Below are positions 26,612 to 35,899 of a stretch of 64,000 nt of DNA, piece after piece. The notes below the pieces were generated by a model. It made no database searches. It was not told the DNA's origin and saw only the letters and a program-made list of their open reading frames with translations. Numbering within the stretch: the first letter of the stretch is position 1; every line of letters starts with the position of its first letter. Position numbers and translations under genes: made by a program. The DNA is taken from assembly GCF_001420715.1 (NCBI RefSeq), contig NZ_LJJC01000004.1, positions 2,012,177 to 2,076,176 on the forward strand, given 5' to 3'. Origin of the DNA: Heyndrickxia shackletonii. GTDB taxonomy: Bacteria > Bacillota > Bacilli > Bacillales > Bacillaceae_C.

Positions 26612-27682
26612 ATGCCAAAAATATATTCCGTAGGACTTGGAATTCCCGACTTCAACATTCCACAAAGTGATGCAATGCTCTTTGCAAAAAAGTTATTTTC
26701 CAATGCCTTTCGTGATATTGAACGGTTACTTTCGGTTTTTCAAAACGCAGAAATAGAATCACGTTATTTTGTAAAAGACATTCATTGGTATGGTGAGGAA
26801 CATTCATTTGCCGAAAAAAATAGCATATTCATAGAAATGGCAGAAGCATTAGGGATCAAAGCAATTGAAAATTGTTTACATAATAAGGGGATTGAGTTAG
26901 ACGAAATTGATGCCATTTTTACTATTTGTACTACAGGATTGTCTACGCCAAGCTTAGACGCAAGAATAATGAACAAACTTCCCTTTCGTTTAGATGCAAA
27001 ACGAATACCAATATGGGGGTTAGGTTGTGTCGGAGGTGCAGCGGGGCTTTCAAGAGCTTACGAGTATTGCCTTGCCTTTCCAAGAGCGAAAATTTTGATT
27101 TTAGCAATTGAACTTTGCAGTCTTACTTTCCAAAAGAATGATTTTAATAAAAGTAATTTAATTGGCACTTCATTATTTGCTGATGGAGCTGCCTGTACTT
27201 TAATGATTGGGGAAGAAGCAGAAGCACCTCTTCATTCAGTTGCTGCTTTGCCCTCTATAATAGGTACACAGTCCATGTTATTAAAAGATTCTTTAGATGT
27301 AATGGGCTGGGATATTAAAAATGATGGACTGCATGTAATCTTTTCTAAGGATATACCAATGATTGTCAGGAAGTGGTTACAGCCAAATGTTCAAGCATTT
27401 TTGGATAAATATCATCTGGATATAAAGGATATAAAACAATTTATTGCTCATCCGGGAGGTAAAAAAGTAATAGATGCTTATGTGGAAGCATTAGGCGTTT
27501 CTGAGGAACGAACGAAAGAATCGAGAGATATTTTAAAACATTATGGAAATATGTCATCCGTCACGATTTTTTATATTTTAAAGAGAATTTTAGAAAAAGA
27601 TATTCAACCAGGAGAATATGGTCTCGCAATGGCACTCGGACCTGGTTTTAGCTCAGAACAATTACTTTTAAGGTGGGATTAG
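26612..27682 (+). CDS. bpsA: type III polyketide synthase BpsA
   Basis: A 356-residue chalcone synthase-like enzyme (B. subtilis BpsA is 365). The catalytic Cys is in WGLGCVGGAAG, the His in FIAHPGGKKV, and the Asn in HYGNMSS. In B. subtilis it makes triketide alkylpyrones from long-chain acyl-CoA and malonyl-CoA. The start at 26612 was chosen because TAAGGAG lies 9 bases upstream; a TTG at 26570 has no site. The bpsB gene follows after 3 bases. Confidence 0.93.
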   Translation: MPKIYSVGLGIPDFNIPQSDAMLFAKKLFSNAFRDIERLLSVFQNAEIESRYFVKDIHWYGEEHSFAEKNSIFIEMAEALGIKAIENCLHNKGIELDEIDAIFTICTTGLSTPSLDARIMNKLPFRLDAKRIPIWGLGCVGGAAGLSRAYEYCLAFPRAKILILAIELCSLTFQKNDFNKSNLIGTSLFADGAACTLMIGEEAEAPLHSVAALPSIIGTQSMLLKDSLDVMGWDIKNDGLHVIFSKDIPMIVRKWLQPNVQAFLDKYHLDIKDIKQFIAHPGGKKVIDAYVEALGVSEERTKESRDILKHYGNMSSVTIFYILKRILEKDIQPGEYGLAMALGPGFSSEQLLLRWD

Positions 27683-27685
27683 CAA

Positions 27686-28249
27686 TTGTTTTTCGTCATT
27701 TTTATAAGTGTCATTATTATCCAACGAATCGTTGAATTATGGATTGCCAAGAAAAATGAAATATGGATTAAAAAGCAAGGGGGAGTGGAAGCGGGAAAAA
27801 ATCATTATAAATTAATGGTGTTGATTCATTCATGCTTTATCCTTTCTTTATTAGCAGAAGTATTTGGTCTTAAAAGGTCGTTGATTGCAAATTGGTGGAT
27901 ACTCATTGCTCTGTTCATACTGAGCCAAATTGGGAGAGTTTGGGTAATTATATCCTTGGGCAGATTTTGGAATACAAAAATACTTGTTTTACCGGATGCA
28001 AAAATCATCAAAAAAGGACCATATCGTTGGCTGAAACATCCCAATTATATCATTGTTACATTAGAATTAATTATAATCCCTTTATTATTCCAAGCATACT
28101 ACACATTAATTGCATTTTTTATTTTTAATCTGCTTATCTTATCCGTAAGAATTCCGACGGAGGAGAGGATGCTTAGTTTGCATACAGATTATTTGAAAGT
28201 ACAAAATATGGAAAGGCGATTTTTAATTCACTTGAAAAGGGAAAAGTAA
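27686..28249 (+). CDS. bpsB: BpsB, isoprenylcysteine methyltransferase-like alkylpyrone methyltransferase
   Basis: A 187-residue membrane protein with about five hydrophobic segments. The ICMT-type motif GPYRWLKHPNYI and the final RIPTEERML fit the family. In B. subtilis it O-methylates the alkylpyrones made by BpsA. It has a TTG start 4 bases after the bpsA stop and is surely cotranscribed. The next gene is dynA, as in B. subtilis (ypbQ-ypbR). Confidence 0.9.
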   Translation: MFFVIFISVIIIQRIVELWIAKKNEIWIKKQGGVEAGKNHYKLMVLIHSCFILSLLAEVFGLKRSLIANWWILIALFILSQIGRVWVIISLGRFWNTKILVLPDAKIIKKGPYRWLKHPNYIIVTLELIIIPLLFQAYYTLIAFFIFNLLILSVRIPTEERMLSLHTDYLKVQNMERRFLIHLKREK

Positions 28250-28261
28250 AAATTCAATTCG

Positions 28262-28296
28262 AAAAACGTTTATCCGTTAAAGATAAACGTTTTTTA
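28262..28296 (+). terminator. terminator of bpsAB
   Basis: AAAAACGTTTATC pairs with GATAAACGTTTTTT around a 7-base loop. Confidence 0.9.
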
Positions 28297-28457
28297 TTGG
28301 AAAAGCCTGTTTTCAAACAGATTGTTACCTTTCGTAAATGGTTATAAATCCTAATATAGTCTTAGTTTTTTCATGCAGAGGTTATCCCTTTTTTTTTTCA
28401 GCTAAGGATGTTTATTTGGTTGTTGTCCGCATAAGCAACCTTTGTTAGAAAAGATTC

Positions 28458-28486
28458 TTGGGAAACAACGTAAAATCCGTTACAAT
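28458..28486 (+). promoter_or_regulatory. dynA promoter
   Basis: TTGGGA, 17 bases, TACAAT, 41 bases before the dynA start. Confidence 0.65.
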
Positions 28487-28527
28487 GAAAGAAAGAAATA
28501 ATTTATTTTTAGGGAGTTTGTACCATC

Positions 28528-31500
28528 ATGACAAAAACAATTGAATTAGGCAATTCCACTGAAGCAATCGATCAACTAATAAGCTTGTATGAACGCTTTA
28601 AGCAAAATGGTGATTTGCAAAGAGCGGAAAAATCTGAAAAGCTGCTAAAAAAAATAAATAACAAAGATTTTATTATTGCATTTTGCGGTCATTTTTCTGC
28701 AGGAAAGTCAACCATGATTAATACATTACTAGGGGAAAAACTATTACCATCAAGTCCAATTCCAACTAGTGCAAACCTAGTAAAAATCCATAAAACATCC
28801 ACTGATTATGCAAAGGTTTTTTATAAAGATGAAGCCCCTTATCTTTTCGAGGCTCCATACGATTTCCAGGCAGTGAAGGAATTTTGCAAAAATGGGAATG
28901 TAACCGAAATTGAAATTGGGAAAAAACAAACGGATCTTCCTGAACAAGTTATCATCATGGACACACCAGGGGTAGATTCCACTGATGACGCACATCGAAT
29001 TTCAACGGAATCAGCAATACATCTGGCTGATATTGTTTTCTATGTGATGGATTATAACCATGTACAATCAGAATTGAATTTTCAATATACGAAAGAGTTA
29101 TTGCAGCATGGAGTGGAGCTCTACTTAATTATTAATCAAATTGATAAGCATAAGGACGAGGAATTGTCCTTTTCCGAGTTCAAACAATCGGTAGAAGAAT
29201 CATTTTCTGCATGGAATGTACATCCAAACGGAATTTTCTATACAACATTAAAGAAAAGCAGCAACGAACATAACGAGTTTGCCAAAGTGAAATCACTTGT
29301 AAATGAAGTATTAAATCAAAAAGATAGCCGAATTTCATCTTCTGCTCAATCGGCCGTTAATCTGTTAATTCAGGAGCACTTTAAATGGTTAGTCGAACAA
29401 GAGGAAGACCAAGGTGCCCGTTTTAAAGAAAGTTTGCAAGATTTATCAGCTAGCGAGAAGCAATCTATTTTATCGAAAGAACAAGATCTCATCGACAAAA
29501 TGAATAAATTGCAAGTACAACTTGAAAATTGGAGAAAATCCTTTGACGATGAGAGAACAAAAATAGTAAAGAGCGCTTATTTAATGCCTTTTCAGATAAG
29601 AGAGCTTGCCAAAGAATATTTGGAATCTGCTCAGCCGGATTTTAAGATGGGACTATTATTTAGTAAGAAGAAAACGGAAGAAGAGCGTGTAAAAAGATTA
29701 GAGGAGTTTTTTAATCAACTAAAAACACAAACAGATTCACAACTTGTTTGGCATATTAGGGAATTTGCCGGAAGCATATTAAAAAAAGCGAAACTTGCCA
29801 ATGATGAATTACAGTTAGAAGCTCAAAATTTATCTATTCAATTTGAAACCGACTTATTAAGAAATTTAGTTAGACATGGGGCAAGAATGTCAGGGGAATA
29901 TGTGCTTCATTATTGTGATGAGGTAGCGGAATCCCTAAAAAAATTAGCAAATCAAGAGCTGGAAAGGTTTAAATTGCAAGTTGAAGAAATAATGAAAGCT
30001 GAAATTCAAAATGAACTTAACACGCTTGAAGCAGAGTTAAGCGGTGTGAAAAAATACACTGATGCTATAAGAAAACTTCAAGAAATTGCGATTACGAGAA
30101 ATGAAAAAGAAGAATTGGTGTTTAAGCCAGTTGTTGATAGTAAAGAGGTTTATCAAGGTATTCAGAAAAAATGGCAGGAAGAGCAAACAAAATTTCGAAT
30201 ATATTCTAATGACCAAAAAATGGAGCTAACAGTTAAACAATTAGATCCTCAAGTTGTTGAAACCGACGATAATCAAAGGATAGAGAAAGAATCCGTTTCA
30301 TCTGAAATAATCGTAAATAAATTGCAGTTAACAGATGATCTTCTAAAAAATAAAGCTGGATTTGCACGGATAACAGAACATTTACTGTCTAAAAAATCAA
30401 GAATTGAAAATAAACAATTTACCATTGCCTTATTTGGAGCATTCAGCGCCGGGAAATCATCCTTTGCAAACGCGCTTATTGGTGAGAAGGTTTTACCTGT
30501 TTCACCAAATCCGACAACAGCAGCAATAAATCGAATTTGTCCCCCTACCAAGGAATATTCACATGGAACAGCTGTTATTCATCTGAAAAGCAAAAAACAG
30601 TTATTGGACGACATTCAAAAATCTTTAAAAGAATTTAATGCTGCGTGTGAAAGCTTGGATGAAGCAGGATCTATTATTTTGCAAATAAAAGAGACAAAAG
30701 AAGCCCGTGAGAAAATTCACCTCTCCTTTTTACATGCATTTTTAAAAGGGTATGAAGTGTATAAAGATAAGCTTGGTGAAAATATCATTGCAGGTTTACA
30801 AGAATTCAGGGGATTTGTTGCAAATGAGTCACAATCATGCTTTGTAGAATCAATTGATCTTTATTTTGACAGTGAGTTGACAAGACAGGGAATAACGCTT
30901 GTTGATACTCCTGGGGCAGATTCCATTAATGCTAGACATACAGGTGTAGCCTTTGAATATATTAAGAATTCCGATGCGGTTCTCTTTGTAACTTATTATA
31001 ATCATGCTTTTTCCAAAGCGGACAGGGAATTTTTAATTCAATTGGGAAGGGTAAAAGACGCATTCGAACTGGATAAAATGTTCTTTATTGTAAATGCAAT
31101 TGACCTAGCAGATTCAGAAGAAGAATTAAATGATGTAAAAAGCTATGTGTATGAGCAATTAACCCAATATGGTATTCGTTTTCCTAAGTTATTTGGAGTA
31201 TCCAGTCTTTTGGCACTCCAAAATGAAAATCAACAATCTGGTATAGTGGAATTTAAAAATTCTTTTGACTCCTTTTTATCTAATGATTTAATGAGGATGA
31301 GTATTCAATCAGCCGCTAACGAAGTTCAAAGAGCAGTTAAAATGATTGATGAGCTGATTGGATCAGCATTGGAAAGTCAAGAGGAAAAAGAAAATAGAAG
31401 AAAACAATTGGTAATGAATCAGGAAAAAATGGAAGAGCTATTAAAGCAAGCTGCACCAACCATCTTTTTAACTAAGCTTAAACAAGAGCTGCAGGAATTA

Positions 31501-32130
31501 TTATTTTATGTAAAACAACGGACATTTTATCGGTTTAGTGATTTCTTTAAAGAAGCTTTTAATCCAGCAACATTACAAAATAATCAAAAATCCGCATTGC
31601 ATAAAGCGCTTATTGAACTATTAGAGAGCTTAGGCTATGACTTTGCACAAGAAATGCGGGCCACATCTTTAAGAATAGAGAACTATGTAAAAGACTTATT
31701 TAGGAAAAAACTTTATCAATTTCAAGAGCAGATATCTAAGATTCAATCTTCCATTTCGATTTCCGATTATGAAATAGGTTCCATATCAACACCGGAATTT
31801 CCATCTGCATTTATTGAAATAGACCGAAGTCAATTAGAAAAAACATTTAAGTATTTTAAAAATGCTAAATCATTTTTTGAAAAAAATGAAAAGAAACTGA
31901 TGGAGGATGAACTCCAACATTTATTACAGCCACTTGCAGATACCTATCTGGAAGAGCAAAAAGTTAGGATGGAGCAATATTTTAATCCATATGTGGTGAA
32001 GGAATTTGCAGAACTGCTTCAACATATCCAGGAGGATGCAAACGAACAATTTAAGGCAATGCTTGCAGTGTTAAATGAAAAAATCGATATTGAGGAATGG
32101 ACCGCTATTCGAGAGAAAATTGCAAAGTAA
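28528..32130 (+). CDS. dynA: double dynamin-like GTPase DynA
   Basis: A 1200-residue protein made of two fused dynamin-like halves. P-loops are GHFSAGKST near residue 54 and GAFSAGKSS near 637; the matching G3 motifs are DTPGVDSTDD and DTPGADSINA. Both halves end in long helical coiled-coil stalks. B. subtilis DynA (YpbR, 1193 residues) tethers and fuses membranes and helps resist membrane stress such as phage or pore formers. A promoter lies directly upstream. Nothing is odd in the motifs. Confidence 0.96.
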   Translation: MTKTIELGNSTEAIDQLISLYERFKQNGDLQRAEKSEKLLKKINNKDFIIAFCGHFSAGKSTMINTLLGEKLLPSSPIPTSANLVKIHKTSTDYAKVFYKDEAPYLFEAPYDFQAVKEFCKNGNVTEIEIGKKQTDLPEQVIIMDTPGVDSTDDAHRISTESAIHLADIVFYVMDYNHVQSELNFQYTKELLQHGVELYLIINQIDKHKDEELSFSEFKQSVEESFSAWNVHPNGIFYTTLKKSSNEHNEFAKVKSLVNEVLNQKDSRISSSAQSAVNLLIQEHFKWLVEQEEDQGARFKESLQDLSASEKQSILSKEQDLIDKMNKLQVQLENWRKSFDDERTKIVKSAYLMPFQIRELAKEYLESAQPDFKMGLLFSKKKTEEERVKRLEEFFNQLKTQTDSQLVWHIREFAGSILKKAKLANDELQLEAQNLSIQFETDLLRNLVRHGARMSGEYVLHYCDEVAESLKKLANQELERFKLQVEEIMKAEIQNELNTLEAELSGVKKYTDAIRKLQEIAITRNEKEELVFKPVVDSKEVYQGIQKKWQEEQTKFRIYSNDQKMELTVKQLDPQVVETDDNQRIEKESVSSEIIVNKLQLTDDLLKNKAGFARITEHLLSKKSRIENKQFTIALFGAFSAGKSSFANALIGEKVLPVSPNPTTAAINRICPPTKEYSHGTAVIHLKSKKQLLDDIQKSLKEFNAACESLDEAGSIILQIKETKEAREKIHLSFLHAFLKGYEVYKDKLGENIIAGLQEFRGFVANESQSCFVESIDLYFDSELTRQGITLVDTPGADSINARHTGVAFEYIKNSDAVLFVTYYNHAFSKADREFLIQLGRVKDAFELDKMFFIVNAIDLADSEEELNDVKSYVYEQLTQYGIRFPKLFGVSSLLALQNENQQSGIVEFKNSFDSFLSNDLMRMSIQSAANEVQRAVKMIDELIGSALESQEEKENRRKQLVMNQEKMEELLKQAAPTIFLTKLKQELQELLFYVKQRTFYRFSDFFKEAFNPATLQNNQKSALHKALIELLESLGYDFAQEMRATSLRIENYVKDLFRKKLYQFQEQISKIQSSISISDYEIGSISTPEFPSAFIEIDRSQLEKTFKYFKNAKSFFEKNEKKLMEDELQHLLQPLADTYLEEQKVRMEQYFNPYVVKEFAELLQHIQEDANEQFKAMLAVLNEKIDIEEWTAIREKIAK

Positions 32131-32155
32131 CATTTTCACATGCGGGGGAATGGGG

Positions 32156-33178
32156 ATGAAAGGCAGCAGATATCATGCTTGTGCAACATGTATTCACTTT
32201 CAAGCAGCGAGAATACATGGAAAAATGAATTACAAGTGTAATCGGTTAGGCTATGACACGCAGCCTAATTATCAATTCAATTGTTGGACTCCGAAGGAAC
32301 ATGTTATTAGGCTAATGGAAAAAGAAAAGAAAAAGGGAGTGGATGGGTTGAAATATATTAAAAGTCAAGAATGGTTAGCGGATCATTTAGAAGACTCTAA
32401 TGTAAGGGTGATTGATTGCCGATTTACTCTGGGTAATCCAGAAGCGGGCAAGGAAGCATATTTGAATAGTCATATTCCAGGTGCCCTTTATTTTCATTTG
32501 GAGGATGATTTGTCCAGTAAACCATCGGATCACGGTGGAAGACATCCATTGCCGGATTCACTTCAATTAAAGGGAAAATTAGAAAGAGCGGGAATTGATG
32601 CATCTACTACAGTGGTTGCTTATGATAATGGAGAAGGTTCCTATGCGGGCCGATTTTGGTGGTTATTAACGTATCTGGGCCATACAAAAGTATATATATT
32701 AGATGGTGGCTATACGAAATGGGTCCAAAATGGTTATACCAGTACACATGAAGTACCTGCTTTTGATAAGACATCCTTTTCCATAAATATTCAAGATAAC
32801 ATGCTTGCTTCATATGAAGATATTAAAAATATAATAGCAAACCAATCTGCTATTCTAATCGATTCTCGTGCTAGAAACCGTTATTTAGGATTAGAGGAAC
32901 CAATTGATAAAAAGCCAGGACATATTCCTGGAGCGATAAATATTGTATGGGAAGATGGTTTTATAAATGGCAGCTGGAAATCAGCTGAAAAACAAAAAGA
33001 AAGATTTGCACATATGGTTCCAGAAAAGCCTATCATTGTTTATTGCGGTTCAGGCGTAACGGCAACCCCAAATTTCATCGCTTTAAAAGAGGCGGGGTAT
33101 AAAAATGTGAAACTTTATGCTGGTAGTTATTCGGATTGGGTATCCTATGAGGAAAATTCTGTAGAATTAGGAGAATAG
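32156..33178 (+). CDS. two-domain sulfurtransferase with N-terminal Cys-rich module
   Basis: A 340-residue frame. Residues 1-60 are a small Cys-rich module (ACATCIHF, YKCNRLGYDT, FNCWTPKE) of a kind I recall as a separate protein of about 60 residues in relatives. From residue 65 follows a complete tandem rhodanese of 276 residues: the inactive first domain with HIPGALYFH, and the active second domain with CGSGVTA, the loop of 3-mercaptopyruvate/thiosulfate sulfurtransferases. The TTG at 32348 behind AAGGGAGTGG could start the rhodanese alone. The chosen ATG follows GGGGGAA; the frame also reads back to 32075 inside dynA. Confidence 0.85.
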   Translation: MKGSRYHACATCIHFQAARIHGKMNYKCNRLGYDTQPNYQFNCWTPKEHVIRLMEKEKKKGVDGLKYIKSQEWLADHLEDSNVRVIDCRFTLGNPEAGKEAYLNSHIPGALYFHLEDDLSSKPSDHGGRHPLPDSLQLKGKLERAGIDASTTVVAYDNGEGSYAGRFWWLLTYLGHTKVYILDGGYTKWVQNGYTSTHEVPAFDKTSFSINIQDNMLASYEDIKNIIANQSAILIDSRARNRYLGLEEPIDKKPGHIPGAINIVWEDGFINGSWKSAEKQKERFAHMVPEKPIIVYCGSGVTATPNFIALKEAGYKNVKLYAGSYSDWVSYEENSVELGE

Positions 33179-33241
33179 GAATGTCTCTTATCAATCCATG
33201 GTATAATGGATAAGCAATGAAATGATAGTAGAGGTGATTAT

Positions 33242-34144
33242 TTGAAAAACTCATCACAATTATTACTTGTAGATGGTATGGCACTATTATTTCGTGCCTT
33301 TTATGCTACAAGTGTTACCGGTCAATACATGATTAATTCTAAAGGAATGCCAACTAATGCCGTTCAAGGTTTTATGAGACATTTGCTTACTGCTTTGGAA
33401 GAAATGAATCCTACTCATGCAGTTGTTTGTTGGGATATGGGCAGTAAAACATTTCGTAATGAAAAATTTGAAGGATATAAAGCGAACAGAGATGCACCGC
33501 CTGTTGAATTAATACCTCAGTTCGATTTAGTGAAAGAGGTAGTGACAGCATTTGATATTCCAAATATAGGAGTTGTCGGTTTTGAAGCGGATGACTGCAT
33601 TGGAACGCTTGCAAAATCCATGCAAAATGACTTACAGGTATCAATCTTAACTGGCGATAAAGACCTGTTGCAGCTAGTAGATCATCAAATTCATGTGAAC
33701 ATTATTCAAAAAGGGTTTGGAAATTATAAAACATATTCCAATGATATTTTTTATGAAGAGTATGGAATATCTCCAAGTCAATTTATTGATGTAAAAGCTT
33801 TAATGGGCGATACTAGTGATGGATATCCCGGTGTGAAAGGGATTGGTGAAAAAACGGCTTTAAAATTAATCCAACAATATGGATCGATTAATGAACTTCT
33901 AAGTAATCTTCATCAATTAACCCCTTCACAACGGAAAAAAATTGAAGAGGATCTTGATATGCTTCATATGTCGCGAGAGCTAGCGGAAATTAGGTGTGAT
34001 GTGCCTATAACTTTTAGAATAGAAGAATCTGTATTAACGGATATTACACCTGCGTTTTTAACCTATATTGATGAATTAGAATTAAAGAGCATTCGAAGAC
34101 ATCTTATCGGGAGCAAGTGGTCAAATCTTGCCAGACAAGCCTAA
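33242..34144 (+). CDS. ypcP: 5'-3' exonuclease YpcP
   Basis: A 300-residue protein homologous to the N-terminal nuclease domain of DNA polymerase I. Motifs: LLLVDGMALLFRAFYA (first metal-binding Asp), VCWDMGSKTFRNEKF, GFEADDCIGTLA (acidic cluster), LTGDKDLLQL, and the helix-hairpin-helix GVKGIGEKTALKL. It trims 5' flaps and RNA primers. TTG start behind GAGGTGAT. Length and the following sspL agree with B. subtilis. Confidence 0.92.
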   Translation: MKNSSQLLLVDGMALLFRAFYATSVTGQYMINSKGMPTNAVQGFMRHLLTALEEMNPTHAVVCWDMGSKTFRNEKFEGYKANRDAPPVELIPQFDLVKEVVTAFDIPNIGVVGFEADDCIGTLAKSMQNDLQVSILTGDKDLLQLVDHQIHVNIIQKGFGNYKTYSNDIFYEEYGISPSQFIDVKALMGDTSDGYPGVKGIGEKTALKLIQQYGSINELLSNLHQLTPSQRKKIEEDLDMLHMSRELAEIRCDVPITFRIEESVLTDITPAFLTYIDELELKSIRRHLIGSKWSNLARQA

Positions 34145-34149
34145 AAAAT

Positions 34150-34175
34150 GAGCAATCAGTGATTGCTCTTTTTTA
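34150..34175 (+). terminator. terminator of ypcP
   Basis: GAGCAATCA pairs with TGATTGCTC, followed by TTTTTT. Confidence 0.88.
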
Positions 34176-34177
34176 TG

Positions 34178-34324
34178 ATTAGCTCCGCTCCTATCGGCTT
34201 ATGGGTTTTTACGTCTTCACCCCGATAAGTCAACCATCAGTTCTTGCAATATCTCACTGAGTTCCCTAATCTTGCTTCGAAGGCTACGAAATCCATAAGC
34301 TGATGGCAAGGTGCTTTACTTCTC
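34178..34324 (+). repeat. dispersed palindromic repeat, copy 5
   Basis: GATAAGTCAACCATCAGTTC, ATATCTCACTGAGTTCCC, CTTCGAAGGCTACGAAATCC and the flanking arms (TATCGGCTTATGG / CCATAAGCTGATGG) match the family with many substitutions. The arms remain complementary to each other. Confidence 0.8.
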
Positions 34325-34326
34325 AT

Positions 34327-34464
34327 TTATTTTTTATTACTTTTTTTTGCAGCATTTTCAAGTTTGGATTTTGGATCATCAACAGCAAATTCTGTATCCT
34401 GTCCCCAACCTTGCGGGTTAGCTCCAGGGGCCATTTTTCCTCGATTATTATTTTTTTTCGCCAT
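34327..34464 (-). CDS. sspL: small acid-soluble spore protein L
   Basis: A 45-residue protein, MAKKNNNRGKMAPGANPQG at the start and DPKSKLENAAKKSNKK at the end. B. subtilis SspL (42 residues, from memory) shares PQG, DPK..LE..AKKSN and lies next to ypcP. A perfect TGGAGGTGAT ribosome site precedes the ATG. It is expected in the forespore core. It is shorter than the frames on the opposite strand, which are shadows. Confidence 0.85.
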   Translation of the reverse strand: MAKKNNNRGKMAPGANPQGWGQDTEFAVDDPKSKLENAAKKSNKK

Positions 34465-34637
34465 TGTCATCACCTCCATTTATCTAGAATTCCCTTTTAT
34501 ACAGTATGTTTATTCGCTTATAGCAATATTAAGTATTTTCATAAACTGCCATATAGTCATGCTATTAAAAGTATTGTAAAATAAAAAAAGTGAGTAGAAG
34601 GGGATTATCTCTACGTGACATGTTAGTGAGGGAGAGT

Positions 34638-34922
34638 ATGTTGAAAACGAAAGAATTGCCATTAGATGATTTTCTATTGGATCTTCGCAGAAAAGGCTTT
34701 AAATTTGCGGATGATGTTATCGGGTTTATATATTTTGGAAAGCAATACACTGGAGCTTGCGATTCTATCATAAAAGCAGCAATTGAAATTACATTAAAAA
34801 CACAAAAAGAATTTGATGGAAGTTTCTATATTTCCATATTAGAATCATTAAAACAAAATAATGTTCATTCAAGACACCAAGCATTCGAATATGCTGAGAA
34901 GATTGGTTTAATTACAAAATAA
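34638..34922 (+). CDS. small protein, possibly DUF6123 family
   Basis: A 94-residue protein starting MLKTKELPLDDFLLDLRRKG and ending YAEKIGLITK. It is mostly helical and has no signal or membrane segment. I recall a Bacillaceae DUF6123 family of this size with a similar centre (FIYFGKQYTG), but this is not certain. GGGAGAG precedes the ATG closely; TTG at 34641 is an equal option. An upstream in-frame ATG at 34590 lacks a site. Confidence 0.7.
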   Translation: MLKTKELPLDDFLLDLRRKGFKFADDVIGFIYFGKQYTGACDSIIKAAIEITLKTQKEFDGSFYISILESLKQNNVHSRHQAFEYAEKIGLITK

Positions 34923-34947
34923 AAAAGAGGTATACAGCCTCTTTTTT
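34921..34947. terminator. bidirectional terminator
   Basis: AAAAAAGAGG pairs with CCTCTTTTTT around a 7-base loop. It serves the 94-residue gene and, on the other strand, the DMT exporter gene. Confidence 0.85.
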
Positions 34948-34952
34948 CGCTT

Positions 34953-35885
34953 TTAAAGTTTGCGGTCCAGCGATTTTTTATTTTTTAAGAACGAAATGGC
35001 CAATGTTTTTTCAATTGGAAGCTCACTGATGATCATTCCAATAAAGATTAATAAACAACCGACAGTACCAAATAACGATAATCTTTCATTTGTTAAGATG
35101 AAGGATGTAATCGCTGCAAAAACGGGTTCCATTGTTAAGATAATCCCGACCTTTGTAGGAGAAGTGAATCTTTGTGCAGTAGTCTGCATAAAAAAAGCAA
35201 AAGCAGTACCTAATAAGGATGTAATAATCATCGCTAAAATTGTTGTTTTTGAAAGAATATGGCTAGTTTCAAATACTACCTGCCAGTTTTCAAATATAAT
35301 GGCACTTACGGCACATAGCAGGGATACAGTGAAAATTTGAACAGTAGTTAAAAATAAAATTGGCACCTTTTTTGTCACACGATCAGTAAGTATAATGTGA
35401 AAAGCAAATCCAAAAGCACAAATAAGAACGAATCCGTCTCCAATCGAAAGTCCAGTGCTATTTTTCGCTACTAAGAAATATAATCCTATCACAGCTCCAA
35501 TGGAACCAATGATTGCTTTTGGTGCAGGACGGTTTTTATAAAAAATAAAGGATAGCAGCGGCACCACAACCACGCTTAATCCCGTTATAAATCCGGCTTT
35601 AGAAGGTGTTGTGTATAAAAGGCCGATAGTTTGAAAGGAATAGCCGATAAATAGACATAAACCAAGCAGAACCCCTGGTACAAGCTGTTTTCCGGTAGCC
35701 TTTATTTTCCCTTTTTCTTGAATAAAGTAGATAAAGAAAATAATAACGCCCGCAATGAAAAAACGAACCGCATTGAACGTTAACGGCGGCAAGAATTCAA
35801 TTGCATTTTGTACAACTACAAAAGTTGATCCCCATATGAATGCAACAAGCAGTAAACCTGATTCTGCCAAGAATTTCTTATTCAT
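34953..35885 (-). CDS. EamA/DMT-family transporter
   Basis: A 310-residue inner membrane protein with ten predicted hydrophobic segments in two repeated EamA halves. The N-terminal LLLVAFIWGSTFVVVQ and the second-half MEPVFAAITSF are characteristic. The family exports amino acids, metabolites or drugs; the substrate is not readable. It lies 14 bases behind ypdQ on the same strand, so the two may be cotranscribed. Confidence 0.88.
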   Translation of the reverse strand: MNKKFLAESGLLLVAFIWGSTFVVVQNAIEFLPPLTFNAVRFFIAGVIIFFIYFIQEKGKIKATGKQLVPGVLLGLCLFIGYSFQTIGLLYTTPSKAGFITGLSVVVVPLLSFIFYKNRPAPKAIIGSIGAVIGLYFLVAKNSTGLSIGDGFVLICAFGFAFHIILTDRVTKKVPILFLTTVQIFTVSLLCAVSAIIFENWQVVFETSHILSKTTILAMIITSLLGTAFAFFMQTTAQRFTSPTKVGIILTMEPVFAAITSFILTNERLSLFGTVGCLLIFIGMIISELPIEKTLAISFLKNKKSLDRKL

Positions 35886-35899
35886 GATGTAACCCCTCT

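Noticed and set aside
28528-32130. DynA with neighbours as a new phage-defence island
   Set aside because: The neighbours are the ordinary bps and ypb-ypc genes of Bacillus; the double dynamin alone is well described.
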